Shown: positions 17,507 to 27,302, numbered from the stretch's first letter. The stretch is 64,000 nucleotides of DNA from an uncultured Flavobacterium sp. (GCF_943913405.1 NZ_CALTYA010000007.1:1-64000), one strand, 5' to 3'. Program-made: numbers and translations. Notes: generated by a model from the letters alone, not told the origin.

Positions 17507-20443
17507 TTAGTTTCCTAGTGTGAAATTCAATCCGAATGAGATTGTTCTTGGTCTTGGATAATTGTTAAATCTGTCGATTCCAGGATTTGCCAATCCGCTC
17601 ATATCTACTTCTGGATCAACACCTTTGTAATTTGTAATTACTGCTAGATTTTGTCCCAAAGCATACAATCTCAGTTTTGATTTTGTGTTTTTCAACGGAA
17701 CTGTGTATCCAATCGTCACCGTTTGCAACCTGAAGAAAGAAGCGTCTTCGATCCAGTGGCTTGAAAATGTCGGAGGCGAAGTGATTCCTGTGTTCAAAGC
17801 ATCATCTGGAACATTGTAAGCAGGAAGTCTTTTTGTGTCATAAAGCATCATGTTTGTTGCGTTTAAAACATCTTGGCCAAACATTCCGTATCCTGTAAAT
17901 CCGAAATCAAAATCGCTGTAGGTAAAATTCATTCCTAAACCTAGGCTGAAGTCAGGCTGTACATTTCCGATTGCTCTGTCGTCTTCGCTCAAGATAAATT
18001 TTCCATCTTCATCTGTTCCATAACTTTCTTTACCCCAGAAAGTTCCAACTGGATATCCTTCTGCAATAACTTGTGAAAATTGGTTTGACATTCCTGAAAG
18101 TCCGTGTAAAGAACCGCTATAAATTACATCTGTTTTATAAGCTTTGTTTGATAATTTTTCAATTTTCTGCTTGTTTTTTGCAAAAGTAAAATTGGCATCC
18201 CAAGAGAATTTTTCTGTATCAATAATCTTTGCATTCAACGTAAGCTCGATACCTTTGTTAGACAATTCACCAACGTTAGCAAGCATTGTTCCAACCAAAT
18301 AAGGAGGCTGAGGCACTTGATAAGTGTATAATAAATCTTTTGTAGTTTTAGAATAGACCTCCAAAGATCCTGTAATTCTATTGAAAAGGCTGAAATCCAA
18401 ACCTAAGTTTAATTGCTCGGTAGATTCCCATTTCAAGTCGGGATTCGGGTTTTGCGTCGGCGAATAAGCCAAACTCCAAGTTCCCGTCGCTGGATCGTAA
18501 TAGCTGTCTTGGCCAACTCCTAAAATTGACAAAGATTTGTATTCACCGATTCCGTCTTGGTTACCCGTAACTCCGTAGCCCGCTCTTAATTTCAAATTTG
18601 TAAGCCAGTTATCAGTAGATTTCATGAATTCTTCACCAGAAATTTTCCAAGCTACAGAAGCCGATGGAAAATATCCCCATTTGTTATTGTCTCCAAAACG
18701 GCTTGAACCATCTCTTCTGATTGTTCCTGTTAACATGTATTTTCCATCATAAGAATAATTTGCTCTAGCGTAGAAAGAAGCCAAATTTGATTTTCCTTTA
18801 TACGAATAAACATCACCAAGGCGGTATAAATAACCCGCTCCTAAATTGTTATATCCAAAAAGATCTGTTTCAAAACCGCTTCTTTGCGCTCCAAATCCTT
18901 CGTAGATATTTTCTAGGTAAGAATAACCTAATAAACCGTTAACTGTATGTTTTCCAAAGGTTTTCGTATAATTCAAATACGCTTCGATTTGTGCATTTGT
19001 ATATTCTGCGTAGGTTTTTTGGGCATACCCGTTTTCAGTTCTTCCTTCCATGACTGCGTAAGAAGGCTTGTATGTATTTCCTTGCATTGCGTTGTGTTCC
19101 AAAGATAAATTCACGACAGCTTGAAGATCTGCGAAGATTTTAGCTTCTGTTTTGAAATATCCTAAAACACGATTTCTCTTGTTGTCTGCTTGCCTGTTTG
19201 TCAAAATCTCAACCGGATTTTCATTCAAAGTTCCTCCTACTTCCGTAAATTTTCCATTGGCATCATAAACTGGAATTGTCGGATTCAAGTTAAAAGCACG
19301 TTCAAAAATTCTGTAATCCAATGGATTCCATTTGTCGATATTGGCAAAAAGTCCCATGTCAAATTTCACCGCTTTGTCTAAGCCATATTGATAACCGCTC
19401 AAATTAGCGCTCAAACGCTCAAGTCCTGTAGTTTTCACGATTCCTTCATTTTTCAAATAAGACAAAGAAGAACGCAAACCGCCTTGCTCGCCACTTGAAG
19501 AAATGCTGATTGTATGCGATTGCGTGAATGCTTTTCGCTCTAATTCTTTCTGCCAGTTTGTATTTCCGCCATAATCAACAGCATCTGTAATTCCGTTTTG
19601 GCGCACATAGCCTCTCCATTGGTCTGCAGAAAGCATGTCTAAATGATTTGAAGATTCGCTCACGCCCATATATCCGTTGTAAACGATCGATGTCGCTGCT
19701 TTCAAGCCTCCTTTTGTCGTGATAATGATAACTCCGTTTGCTCCTCTTGAACCATAAATAGCTGTTGCAGAAGCATCTTTCAAGATGTCAATTGTTTTAA
19801 TATCAGAAGGTTGTACGATATTGATATCTACTCCAGCAATTCCATCAACAACGATTAGTGGATTATTGCTTGCCGTCAAAGAAGTTCCACCGCGAAGTCT
19901 TAAAGTCGCTCCGCTGCTTGGATCTCCCGTACTTTGAACTACAGTCAAACCTGCTACTTTTCCTTGCAAAGCTTGTTCTGTTGAAGAAATTACTCCTTTA
20001 ACCAAATCTTCTCCTTTTACGGTAGAAATTGCTCCAGTCAAATCTGATTTTTTCATAGTTCCATAACCAATAGAAACTAGTTCAACGGCTTCAAGCATTT
20101 GAGCATTTTCTTCCAAACGAATGTCTAGATTTGAGCTTGTCGAAGCGTCAACAACAATAGTTTGGTTTGTATATCCTACGTAAGAAATTACGATTGAATT
20201 GCCTGTCGTTACTTGCAAAACGAATTTTCCGTCTAAATCTGTTGAAGTTCCGTTTGACGTTCCAGATTCTAAAACAGAAACGCTTGGCAAAGTATTTCCG
20301 GCATTGTCATAAACGATACCTGAAACCAGCTTTTTTTGCTGTGCAGCCATTCCTACGGAAAGAAAAAGCATCAGAATCAGGAACAACAGCGATGAGTTGG
20401 CCCACTTTTTATGTTGGACTGTTTTTATATTTTTATTATTCAT
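17507..20443 (-). CDS. SusC/RagA TonB-dependent outer-membrane transporter
   Basis: The 978-residue protein has a signal peptide (hydrophobic SLLFLILMLFLSVGMAAQ), a CarboxypepD_reg/DUF4480 domain at about 38-122 (VSGIVYDNAGNTLPSVSVLE), a TonB box region near VSIGYGTMKKSDLTGA, the plug (about 130-245) with the SusC signatures LQGKVAGLTV, IVVDGIAG and KDASATAIYGSRGANGVIII, and a long beta-barrel ending in a short aromatic-containing strand (TISFGLNFTLGN). With SusD it imports oligosaccharides by a pedal-bin mechanism powered by TonB. It is preceded by the SusE-position protein (25 bp), so unlike classic loci the small binding proteins come before SusC. Confidence 0.95.
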   Translation of the reverse strand: MNNKNIKTVQHKKWANSSLLFLILMLFLSVGMAAQQKKLVSGIVYDNAGNTLPSVSVLESGTSNGTSTDLDGKFVLQVTTGNSIVISYVGYTNQTIVVDASTSSNLDIRLEENAQMLEAVELVSIGYGTMKKSDLTGAISTVKGEDLVKGVISSTEQALQGKVAGLTVVQSTGDPSSGATLRLRGGTSLTASNNPLIVVDGIAGVDINIVQPSDIKTIDILKDASATAIYGSRGANGVIIITTKGGLKAATSIVYNGYMGVSESSNHLDMLSADQWRGYVRQNGITDAVDYGGNTNWQKELERKAFTQSHTISISSSGEQGGLRSSLSYLKNEGIVKTTGLERLSANLSGYQYGLDKAVKFDMGLFANIDKWNPLDYRIFERAFNLNPTIPVYDANGKFTEVGGTLNENPVEILTNRQADNKRNRVLGYFKTEAKIFADLQAVVNLSLEHNAMQGNTYKPSYAVMEGRTENGYAQKTYAEYTNAQIEAYLNYTKTFGKHTVNGLLGYSYLENIYEGFGAQRSGFETDLFGYNNLGAGYLYRLGDVYSYKGKSNLASFYARANYSYDGKYMLTGTIRRDGSSRFGDNNKWGYFPSASVAWKISGEEFMKSTDNWLTNLKLRAGYGVTGNQDGIGEYKSLSILGVGQDSYYDPATGTWSLAYSPTQNPNPDLKWESTEQLNLGLDFSLFNRITGSLEVYSKTTKDLLYTYQVPQPPYLVGTMLANVGELSNKGIELTLNAKIIDTEKFSWDANFTFAKNKQKIEKLSNKAYKTDVIYSGSLHGLSGMSNQFSQVIAEGYPVGTFWGKESYGTDEDGKFILSEDDRAIGNVQPDFSLGLGMNFTYSDFDFGFTGYGMFGQDVLNATNMMLYDTKRLPAYNVPDDALNTGITSPPTFSSHWIEDASFFRLQTVTIGYTVPLKNTKSKLRLYALGQNLAVITNYKGVDPEVDMSGLANPGIDRFNNYPRPRTISFGLNFTLGN

Positions 20444-20468
20444 TGAATTGAATTTTTAGTTGCTAATT

Positions 20469-21548
20469 TTAGTCTACCGTTTTAAGGGGAATTGTAGTAT
20501 CAGAAATCGTTCTGTTGTTATTATCCTTAACCAAAACATGAATTTCAGTCACATTTGGCACATCTTTCAAAGCTGTAACCAAATTCACAAATCCTTTGAT
20601 TTCAGAAACGCCTCCTGTAAATTCTCCATTCAAAATCACCGAATTTGCAGTAATTGTGTAAAGAAGCTTCGTAACCCCAGGCTCATTATTTTTTCTGATA
20701 ATTCCTAAAAAGTCTCTCTTGCTGATATTCAAAGGAAAAAATCTGAAATCTGGCGGCGGCGGCGCAACATATTCTCCGGCATGAATAATTTGGTCAGGAG
20801 TAGTTGCCGCCCAATTGTCAGCAACCATCAAAAAGACAATGTTTTCCATGACATAGCCGTCAACTGTGGCATAATATTCTGACGGAACCAAATCCATTTT
20901 ATAGAAGCCGTTTCCAAGGTTTTTCATCTTCGTTTTTTGAACGCTTTCTGGAATCCAAGCTTGGTATTCTACTTTGACATCCCAATTGTTTAGTCCGCTG
21001 TGGAAATGCACTTCTGAAGCAGTTTGGAATCCGGCAACTAAATTTGAGTTGAACAAAATACTTACGCCTTGATTGATAACCGGCTGCGCAGGATAAGATT
21101 TGATCATCTCGTTAGCCGTGTAAAAAGAAGAAAAATCGGTGTAGGCAATTTGTGCAACGCCAGTTTGCTTTGTTCCTGTCTTGTCTTTCAAGCGGAACCA
21201 AAAACCTGCGCTAGAAGCGATTGCTTCTGGAGTCATTGAGAAATAAGCCGTTGGCGTCAAGGTCATTTTCCAAGTCATTCCTTCAACGAAAGTCAGTTTT
21301 GCAAATTCAGAAGAGTTTTCAAAATGACCCGCATCTGGCTCTGATGGCGACCAAATCCAAAGGTAGACGTTCTCATTTGGAGCAAAAGTGGTTCCTGTTA
21401 AATCGAAGTACCAAGTAACTTCTTCATTGTATTTGTAAACTACTGGAAAAGACCATGTTTTGCTAATCGTTCCAGCGTCTTGCTGTGCCATAATCAGGTT
21501 TGGAACCATCATTAACACCAATAAAATTGTATGTAGAATTTTTTTCAT
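20469..21548 (-). CDS. SusE-position exported binding protein
   Basis: The 359-residue protein has a signal peptide (MKKILHTILLVLMMVPNLIM, cut after AQ) without a lipobox. The mature part carries aromatic-rich beta segments such as WSFPVVYKYNEEVTWYFDL, VYLWIWSPSEPDAGHF and VHFHSGLNNWDVKVEYQAW, which look like starch-binding or SusE/F-type modules with surface tryptophans. The C-terminus (ISDTTIPLKTVD) does not look like a type IX sorting domain. It is not clearly similar to a named family by eye. In the operon, 9 bp after the DUF5004 gene and 25 bp before SusC, a role as an accessory glycan-binding protein is likely, but its final location is uncertain because the lipid anchor is missing. Confidence 0.65.
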   Translation of the reverse strand: MKKILHTILLVLMMVPNLIMAQQDAGTISKTWSFPVVYKYNEEVTWYFDLTGTTFAPNENVYLWIWSPSEPDAGHFENSSEFAKLTFVEGMTWKMTLTPTAYFSMTPEAIASSAGFWFRLKDKTGTKQTGVAQIAYTDFSSFYTANEMIKSYPAQPVINQGVSILFNSNLVAGFQTASEVHFHSGLNNWDVKVEYQAWIPESVQKTKMKNLGNGFYKMDLVPSEYYATVDGYVMENIVFLMVADNWAATTPDQIIHAGEYVAPPPPDFRFFPLNISKRDFLGIIRKNNEPGVTKLLYTITANSVILNGEFTGGVSEIKGFVNLVTALKDVPNVTEIHVLVKDNNNRTISDTTIPLKTVD

Positions 21549-21557
21549 ATCGCTGAA

Positions 21558-22076
21558 TTAGTTGATTGCACTTAATTTAAATACATAAGAAACAAAAGCA
21601 GTTCCGCCAGAAACTCTTGTCAATTGAATCTCCATTTCTTCGTTGCTTCCCGGAACAGATGTCAAGCGCAATTGATCAGTAAGCTGCGTTTTTTGAGCAT
21701 CGCTGTACAGATAAATTATTGCCGCACCGCCATTTGTCTGCTGAAAAGGTTGATTTAGTTCCCAATAGCCGTTTGGCGCAAATAAAGGCGGCACATCACC
21801 TAAAACTCTATAACTCGTCGGTTGCATTTTATCATCAACATTAAAGCTGATTTTAAAATCCTCAAAATTGAATAAAGTACTCAAATTTTGTTCAGCCGAT
21901 TCAATGGCATTTGTCTTTGCAAATTCATCGACCATTTTTAAATTCATCAAGCCCCATTGCCCATTCATTTTTTCATAAATAGTAATTGGTTCTACATGAC
22001 CGCCGTCGTCTTGCTCATTGCACCCTACTGCAAGCAAACTGATGATGGCAAACAAATAAATAATTTTACATCTCAT
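21558..22076 (-). CDS. DUF5004-like (lipocalin-like) lipoprotein
   Basis: The 172-residue lipoprotein (lipobox AVGC, Cys19) is the first gene of the polysaccharide operon. The mature sequence has the lipocalin-like pattern of DUF5004: KMNGQWGLMNLKMVDEFAKT at the start, FEDFKISFNVDDKMQPTSYR in the middle and GYWELNQPF before three C-terminal strands (IIYLYSDAQ, DQLRLTSVP, EEMEIQLTRV). Proteins of this type are frequent in Sus-like loci, where they may bind small glycans or stabilise surface complexes. The transcription start should lie in the 460-bp divergent region that also serves the SusR-like gene. Confidence 0.72.
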   Translation of the reverse strand: MRCKIIYLFAIISLLAVGCNEQDDGGHVEPITIYEKMNGQWGLMNLKMVDEFAKTNAIESAEQNLSTLFNFEDFKISFNVDDKMQPTSYRVLGDVPPLFAPNGYWELNQPFQQTNGGAAIIYLYSDAQKTQLTDQLRLTSVPGSNEEMEIQLTRVSGGTAFVSYVFKLSAIN

Positions 22077-22539
22077 AAATTTTTGTGTTTTTTGTTAGTT
22101 TGAATATTCTTTGTGAAGAACAAGACGAAATTAAACGTTAAAGAATTCTAAAAAAAAACATATACTAAAAATCAAGATACTACAACGTTTGAATTAAGCA
22201 TAATTACCTGATTTTAAAACAAATGCATTTAAACTATACTTAAAAAAATCAAGGCTTTGTTTAGATGATTTTTTGATTTTTTTAGGATCTAATTATGATA
22301 ATATGTAAAAAAAATGATGCCATTTTTAAGGATTGCATATTTATACTTACAAAATTTATTGGAATGTATAATTTTACATTATATTTAACATCTTGAAACT
22401 TTAGGCATTCTAATTTTCCCTTCTCTTAATAGTCAGTTAATAATGAAGCAGATAATGCCAAAGAAGATTTCATGAATTCTTAATATGAAGGAAGACTTAC
22501 GTCAGATTTCTAAAAATAAAAAGATTTTAAACCAAAAAA
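22077..22539. promoter_or_regulatory. Divergent control region of the polysaccharide locus
   Basis: This 463-bp AT-rich gap lies between the operon start and the SusR-like regulator and should hold both promoters and the regulator site. On the minus strand a TTGT followed by 19 bases and TATGTTTT (about 22155-22190) is a near match to the Bacteroidota promoter, with the last base of the -7 box off. I see no exact promoter for the plus strand and no convincing long inverted repeat, so the operator is not located. Confidence 0.4.
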
Positions 22540-24141
22540 ATGATGCGTAGCTTATTAGTATTTTTCTTTTTTATATCAAACTTTACGCTCTTTGCAAACG
22601 ATATAAACCCTGTACTTGACAGCCTGGATAAAGCCTTGCAGCACAAGCAGATTTATGTCAAACAAAAATATGCCCGTATAAATGAGCTTAAAAAAGGTAT
22701 TCATAAATCAACTTTGAGTAAAGATAATTACAGCCTTTTTAATCAAAATATGTCACTATTTGAAGAGTATAAATCTTTTAAGTATGATTCTGCTTATTAT
22801 TATTTGGAGGTTGCAAAATCTAAGGCAATTACTTTAAAAGATCCGCAATTATTAGCAAAAGCAAGAATAAAAGAAGGCTTTGTTTTGCTGTCTTCGGGAC
22901 TTTTTAAGGAAGCGATTGATACTTTAAACAGTATAGAACCTTCGAAACTAATATTGAAAAGCCAATATGAGTATTATGCCATAAAAGCCCGTGCTTACTA
23001 TGATTTGGCCGATTATACGAGAGATCAGCGCTACAATATAAATTACATCCAAAGAGGAAATGAATATCTTGAAAAAGCACTTTCCCTAATTGAGAAAAAC
23101 ACCAATGAATACTGGGCTACAGAAAGCTTAAAACGATTAAAACAGCAAGATTTTAAAGGCGCTGAAAAAGCTTTCAGTTATTGGATTAATAATTTCAAGC
23201 TTCCTGCTGAATATTACGGAATCGCAACGTCAAGCCTAGGCTATATTTATTCAGAAAAAGGCGAAACCAAAAAAGCCGTTTATTATTTGACGCTCGCCGC
23301 GATTGCTGACGTGAAAAATGCCACTAAAGAAACCGTTGCCTTGCGAAATCTAGCCAACGAACTCTTTAAAATGGGCTATTTGGAAAAAGCGAATAAGTAT
23401 ATTAATCTTGCCATGGACGATGCGACTTTTTATGACGCAAGACATCGAAAAATTGAAATTTCCTCCATTTTACCTATTATTGAAAAAGCACAGCTCAATA
23501 AGGTGAATGAAAAAAATGACATGCTTGAAAAAATCGTAATCCTTTTGACGGTTTTAGCTCTGATTATCATTCTTTTTCTAGTCGTAATTTTCAAGCAATT
23601 GAAAGAAAAAAATGCAGCGAAAAAAGTAATGGCGACATCTTTTGAAAAGCTTCAGGAAATGAATGTCAGCCTGAGCGAAGCCAATTCCATCAAGGAAGAA
23701 TATATTACTTATTTCATAAAAGCGACTTCAGATTTGATCAACAAAATCGATCATATCCAGAAAAGTACGATTCAAAAAATTATTTCTAAAAAGACAGATG
23801 AAGTCATTTCAAGCTTGAAAAAATATGATGTAAAAAAAGAGCGCGAGACTTTATTTCACCAATTTGATATGATTTTCTTGAAGTTATTTCCAACATTTAT
23901 TACGGATTTCAATGCGCTTTTTCCTCCAGACCATAAAAGTATTATCAAAAAAGGAGAACTTTTAAATACGGAATTGCGAATTTTTGCGCTTCACAGGTTA
24001 GGAATTCAAGATTCAAATCAAATTGCAGATTTCTTAGAACTTTCTGTATCAACAATTTACACTTACAAAACAAGAATCAAAAGCAAATCAGATTTTAAGG
24101 AAGTCTTTGAAGAAAAAATAATGGCGATCAAAACTATTTAG
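22540..24141 (+). CDS. SusR-like membrane-bound regulator (DUF6377)
   Basis: The 533-residue protein has an N-terminal signal or anchor (MMRSLLVFFFFISNFTLFAN), a periplasmic TPR-type helical region (about 40-320, with YYLEVAKSKAITLKDPQLLAKA-like helices split over several repeats), one membrane helix (about 328-350, IVILLTVLALIIILFLVVIF), and a cytoplasmic part ending in a DUF6377-type helix-turn-helix: LRIFALHRLGIQDSNQIADF then SVSTIYTYKTRIKSKS. The architecture is that of SusR, the activator of the starch locus in Bacteroides, which binds the sugar in the periplasm and activates the sus genes. The gene is divergent from the locus, which supports this role. Confidence 0.85.
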   Translation: MMRSLLVFFFFISNFTLFANDINPVLDSLDKALQHKQIYVKQKYARINELKKGIHKSTLSKDNYSLFNQNMSLFEEYKSFKYDSAYYYLEVAKSKAITLKDPQLLAKARIKEGFVLLSSGLFKEAIDTLNSIEPSKLILKSQYEYYAIKARAYYDLADYTRDQRYNINYIQRGNEYLEKALSLIEKNTNEYWATESLKRLKQQDFKGAEKAFSYWINNFKLPAEYYGIATSSLGYIYSEKGETKKAVYYLTLAAIADVKNATKETVALRNLANELFKMGYLEKANKYINLAMDDATFYDARHRKIEISSILPIIEKAQLNKVNEKNDMLEKIVILLTVLALIIILFLVVIFKQLKEKNAAKKVMATSFEKLQEMNVSLSEANSIKEEYITYFIKATSDLINKIDHIQKSTIQKIISKKTDEVISSLKKYDVKKERETLFHQFDMIFLKLFPTFITDFNALFPPDHKSIIKKGELLNTELRIFALHRLGIQDSNQIADFLELSVSTIYTYKTRIKSKSDFKEVFEEKIMAIKTI

Positions 24142-24233
24142 GAATTTTCAGATATTATATAAAAAATTATAAAAATGCTGTAATATAATTTCTGCCTATA
24201 AAATGCAATTTTGCTCAAAAGAAAAAGAGCAAG

Positions 24234-24641
24234 ATGAAAAAGACAAAAACAAAATCGTTAAATGTAAAATGGCACAGTTATGCAGACTATGCTTTGGCAC
24301 TATTGTTAATAGCTTCACCATGGATTTTCAGCCTGGAAACTACCGCTATGGAAAGCAAAATCATGGTAACCATAGGAATGGCGATTTTGTGCTTGAATCT
24401 AATAACTCACCACAAATTTGGACTTGCCAAAATGATCAACATAAAACTGCATTTCAAAATTGATTTGTTTTTTGGCTGGTTTTTAATCGTTTCTCCTTTG
24501 CTTTATGGCTTCTTCGCGCAAATTTTATTGCCCCATTTACTCTTTGGAACCATCATAATTGGCAATGCACTTTTGCTAAAACTGCCTCTGAAAAAATTAA
24601 GAAAAATTCGATTTATAGAAAACAGAAACGCTACATCTTAA
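24234..24641 (+). CDS. SPW repeat membrane protein
   Basis: The 135-residue product has four membrane helices arranged as two SPW repeats: YADYALALLLIASPWIFSLE with helix 2, and IDLFFGWFLIVSPLLYGFF with helix 4. The second repeat has SPL in place of SPW. SPW-repeat proteins are small bacterial integral membrane proteins of unknown function. The start at 24234 follows a weak purine-rich stretch (AAAAAGAGCAAG). A competing frame from 24203 gives an 86-residue product with no family features. The gene stands alone with its own terminator. Confidence 0.75.
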   Translation: MKKTKTKSLNVKWHSYADYALALLLIASPWIFSLETTAMESKIMVTIGMAILCLNLITHHKFGLAKMINIKLHFKIDLFFGWFLIVSPLLYGFFAQILLPHLLFGTIIIGNALLLKLPLKKLRKIRFIENRNATS

Positions 24642-24659
24642 TAATGTGGCGTTTTTTTA
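24627..24659 (+). terminator. Rho-independent terminator after the SPW gene
   Basis: AACGCTACAT (24627-24636) pairs with ATGTGGCGTT (24643-24652), with one G-T pair, and a T-run follows. The 5' arm overlaps the last codons of the SPW gene. Confidence 0.85.
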
Positions 24660-24705
24660 TAGCTAGTATTTTTTTTGTTAATTTGCCTGACAAAAATACA
24701 TCTAT

Positions 24706-27060
24706 ATGCGTCTTAAATTTTTCTTGAAACTAATTATTACTTGCCTCCTATTTCTTGCAAATACTGCCATTGCGCAAAACACCAATGCGGAACGTGAAAA
24801 AAGACAGCAGGCACTTTTTTCTGATAAAGATGCGCTCACTTCAAGCGATTACATGGCTTCGATCGAGAAAACTGCAGAAATATTAAATGCTGCCAAAAAC
24901 GATGGAAAATTTGAATCCAGAACCATTTTTGCTTTTGGAGAAATCAAGAAAACAAAACAGGCTTTAGCACTGATTATTTCGAATATCAACGGCGAAAATA
25001 ATAACAATCTTCGCAATCAGCAGATGTACAAAAAAGTGCTGGTTGAACTTCAGGAAGAATTGGAAGCTTACCGTAAAATTCTAAATGAAAACGACGAAAA
25101 AATAACGCTTACCAAGAAAAATCTAAAGGTAATTATTAAAGATACGGTCTTTAAAAAGCTAATCAGCGATACTTTATTGATCAAAGAATTTCGTCCAGAA
25201 TTATTGGAATTGAAAGCCAAATGGTTAAGTACAGACAGTCTTTTGAAAAAAAACCTGGGTATTTTAAATAAGATAACTGCGGAAACTACCGAAAAGAAAA
25301 TGGAGATTTCTGATGCTTTGATCTTGGTTAACAATCGCTTGGACAAGTCAGGAAGCTCGATGTTCGGAAATGAATATCCCAAGCTTTGGAGCACTGAAAA
25401 AACTTTGACCAAAGAGAAAGCGAAGTCATTTTTGCAGGCAAAATTTGGCGTTGAAATAAAGGTTTTCAGCTATTATTTTGGATATAGCTTAGGAAGTACA
25501 ATTTTGCTCCTAATTTGCATGGGGCTTCTTTTTTGGTGGATTATTACAAATATACGATTTCTCAAAAAATCCGATCGATTTGAAACTTTAGCCCAATTCA
25601 AATTCAAATACCTGAATAATAGCATTATACTTCCTTTATTGATTGTAATTTTAAATATTGCAATTTCTTTAAATCTATATGCTCCTGCACTTTATATAGA
25701 ATTCCTGCATTTATTTCTTCTGATCGTATTGACATTTACATTCAAGAAAATATGGTCGGCAAAATCGTTCAGAAACTGGATTTTACTCGTAGTTCTTTTT
25801 GTACTTTTTAGTTTCTTCGACCTCTTTTTAGAAGTAAGTTTTTTACAGCGATGCGCTTTCATCTGTATCAATATCCTTTCAATCCGCTTTGGAATCTTAC
25901 AGCTTAGATCGATCAAAGAAGAAATGTACATCCAAGGCTTTTTCAAATGGGGAAATTTTATTTTCATCAGTTTTAATGTTCTTGCCATACTTTTCAATCT
26001 TTTCGGCCGTGTAACTGTGGCTCATACTTTAAGCTTGACGGCAGTAATTTCGCTGACACAAATCATTGCGCTTTCTGTGTTTTTAAAAATTATACTTGAA
26101 ATAATCACGTTGCAGATCTACACTATCCGTGCGCGCCGTGGCATTGACAAGCTTTTTGATTTTGAGAATCTTACGAATAATCTTAAAAAGCCATTTTTGA
26201 TCGTAATTACTTATTTGTGGATTATTGTCATTGCTTCCAACTTAAATCTTTCTGATTCACTGTATAATTTGCTAAGTCTGATTTACCATAAAGAGAATAA
26301 AATTGGCAGTTTCAGTTTTACTTTGGGAAGTCTTCTTCTGTTTTTTGTCATCATTTGGGTAGCACATTTGTTGCAAAAATATGTCGCTTACTTTTTCGGA
26401 GAAATTGATGAAGAAAACGAAGAAAGCATCAACAAGCGCCAGCATTCGCGACTATTGATAACTAGGCTCAGCGTTTTAATTTTGGGCTATCTTTTGGCCA
26501 TTTCTGCATCTGGAATGCCTTTGGATAAAATCACGATTGTTTTAGGTGCGCTTGGTGTCGGTGTCGGTTTGGGATTGCAGAATATCGTCAGCAATTTTGT
26601 TTCTGGAGTAATTTTGATTTTTGACAAGCCGATACAAATTGGCGACGTAATTGAAGTCAGCTCGCAGTCGGGGCGCGTAAAAGCGATCGGATTAAGAACT
26701 ACAAAAATTGATACTGCAAACGGCGCCGAAGTGATTATTCCGAATGGAAATATGCTTTCGCAGAATATCGTGAACTGGACAAATACCAACAATCACAAGC
26801 TCATGGAACTTTCCTTCACAATTGTTGGAGAAATTACGCGTGAAGAAATTGGAGAAACTATTGTGAGCTGCTTAAACACAGTTCCTGTAATTTTTATGGA
26901 AAAAGAACCTCAGATTTTTTACAATCCTGTTAATGAGAATACTTTTCAGCTGAAAGTACAATTTTGGTGCAATATTTTCAGGACAGAACAAGCCATCAGC
27001 GAAGCGCGGGTTTCATTATTTGACGGTTTTAAAAGGCGAGGCGTAGTTTTAAACGGATAA
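24706..27060 (+). CDS. MscS-family mechanosensitive channel, large type
   Basis: The 784-residue protein has a signal peptide (LKLIITCLLFLANTAIAQ), a charged coiled-coil-rich periplasmic part (about 25-240), roughly ten membrane helices (from about 257 to 610) and the MscS domain (about 590-780). The pore helix and beta domain are clear: LGALGVGVGLGLQNIVSNF, SGVILIFDKPIQIGDVIEV, then VKAIGLRTTKIDTANGAEVI and IPNGNMLSQNIVNW. The Gly/Ala-rich pore helix is intact, so the channel should gate. The long periplasmic and membrane part recalls MscK-type channels. It releases solutes on hypo-osmotic shock. It is monocistronic, with a terminator at both ends. Confidence 0.88.
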   Translation: MRLKFFLKLIITCLLFLANTAIAQNTNAEREKRQQALFSDKDALTSSDYMASIEKTAEILNAAKNDGKFESRTIFAFGEIKKTKQALALIISNINGENNNNLRNQQMYKKVLVELQEELEAYRKILNENDEKITLTKKNLKVIIKDTVFKKLISDTLLIKEFRPELLELKAKWLSTDSLLKKNLGILNKITAETTEKKMEISDALILVNNRLDKSGSSMFGNEYPKLWSTEKTLTKEKAKSFLQAKFGVEIKVFSYYFGYSLGSTILLLICMGLLFWWIITNIRFLKKSDRFETLAQFKFKYLNNSIILPLLIVILNIAISLNLYAPALYIEFLHLFLLIVLTFTFKKIWSAKSFRNWILLVVLFVLFSFFDLFLEVSFLQRCAFICINILSIRFGILQLRSIKEEMYIQGFFKWGNFIFISFNVLAILFNLFGRVTVAHTLSLTAVISLTQIIALSVFLKIILEIITLQIYTIRARRGIDKLFDFENLTNNLKKPFLIVITYLWIIVIASNLNLSDSLYNLLSLIYHKENKIGSFSFTLGSLLLFFVIIWVAHLLQKYVAYFFGEIDEENEESINKRQHSRLLITRLSVLILGYLLAISASGMPLDKITIVLGALGVGVGLGLQNIVSNFVSGVILIFDKPIQIGDVIEVSSQSGRVKAIGLRTTKIDTANGAEVIIPNGNMLSQNIVNWTNTNNHKLMELSFTIVGEITREEIGETIVSCLNTVPVIFMEKEPQIFYNPVNENTFQLKVQFWCNIFRTEQAISEARVSLFDGFKRRGVVLNG

Positions 27061-27070
27061 ATTATATAGA

Positions 27071-27097
27071 AAGATTGCTCAAAAGGCAGTCTTTTTT
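27071..27097 (+). terminator. Rho-independent terminator after the MscS gene
   Basis: AAGATTGC (27071-27078) pairs with GCAGTCTT (27086-27093), including one T-G pair, followed by a run of T. It lies 10 bp behind the stop codon. Confidence 0.85.
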
Positions 27098-27254
27098 ATT
27101 CAAAGAAAACTTTACAATATTGCTGTTCAAATTCGTTAAACTGATTATATCCCAAGGCAAGAATTGAACAATGTGATTTGATTTAAAAAATCAGAAATGA
27201 AATGTTTGATGTAGAAAGCTGAATTTCAAGAACATTGTTTAATTAATACATATT

Positions 27255-27302
27255 AAACAAAAAGAAAAACTAGCCCCGACAGGCTGGGCTTTCTTTTTGT
27301 TT
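27255..27302 (+). terminator. Long stem-loop, terminator-like
   Basis: The arms AAACAAAAAGAAA...AGCCC (27255-27275) and GGGCT...TTCTTTTTGTTT (27286-27302) enclose a GC-rich loop (CGACAGGCT). A four-base bulge (AACT) interrupts the 5' arm. The 3' arm is itself T-rich, so transcription could end there from the left. It is about 160 bp beyond the MscS terminator, so the transcript that it would end is unknown; a small RNA is possible. Confidence 0.5.

Noticed and set aside
24203..24463. 86-residue open frame overlapping the SPW gene
   Set aside because: It is out of frame with the SPW repeats and shows no membrane pattern or family motif; the 135-residue frame explains the region.
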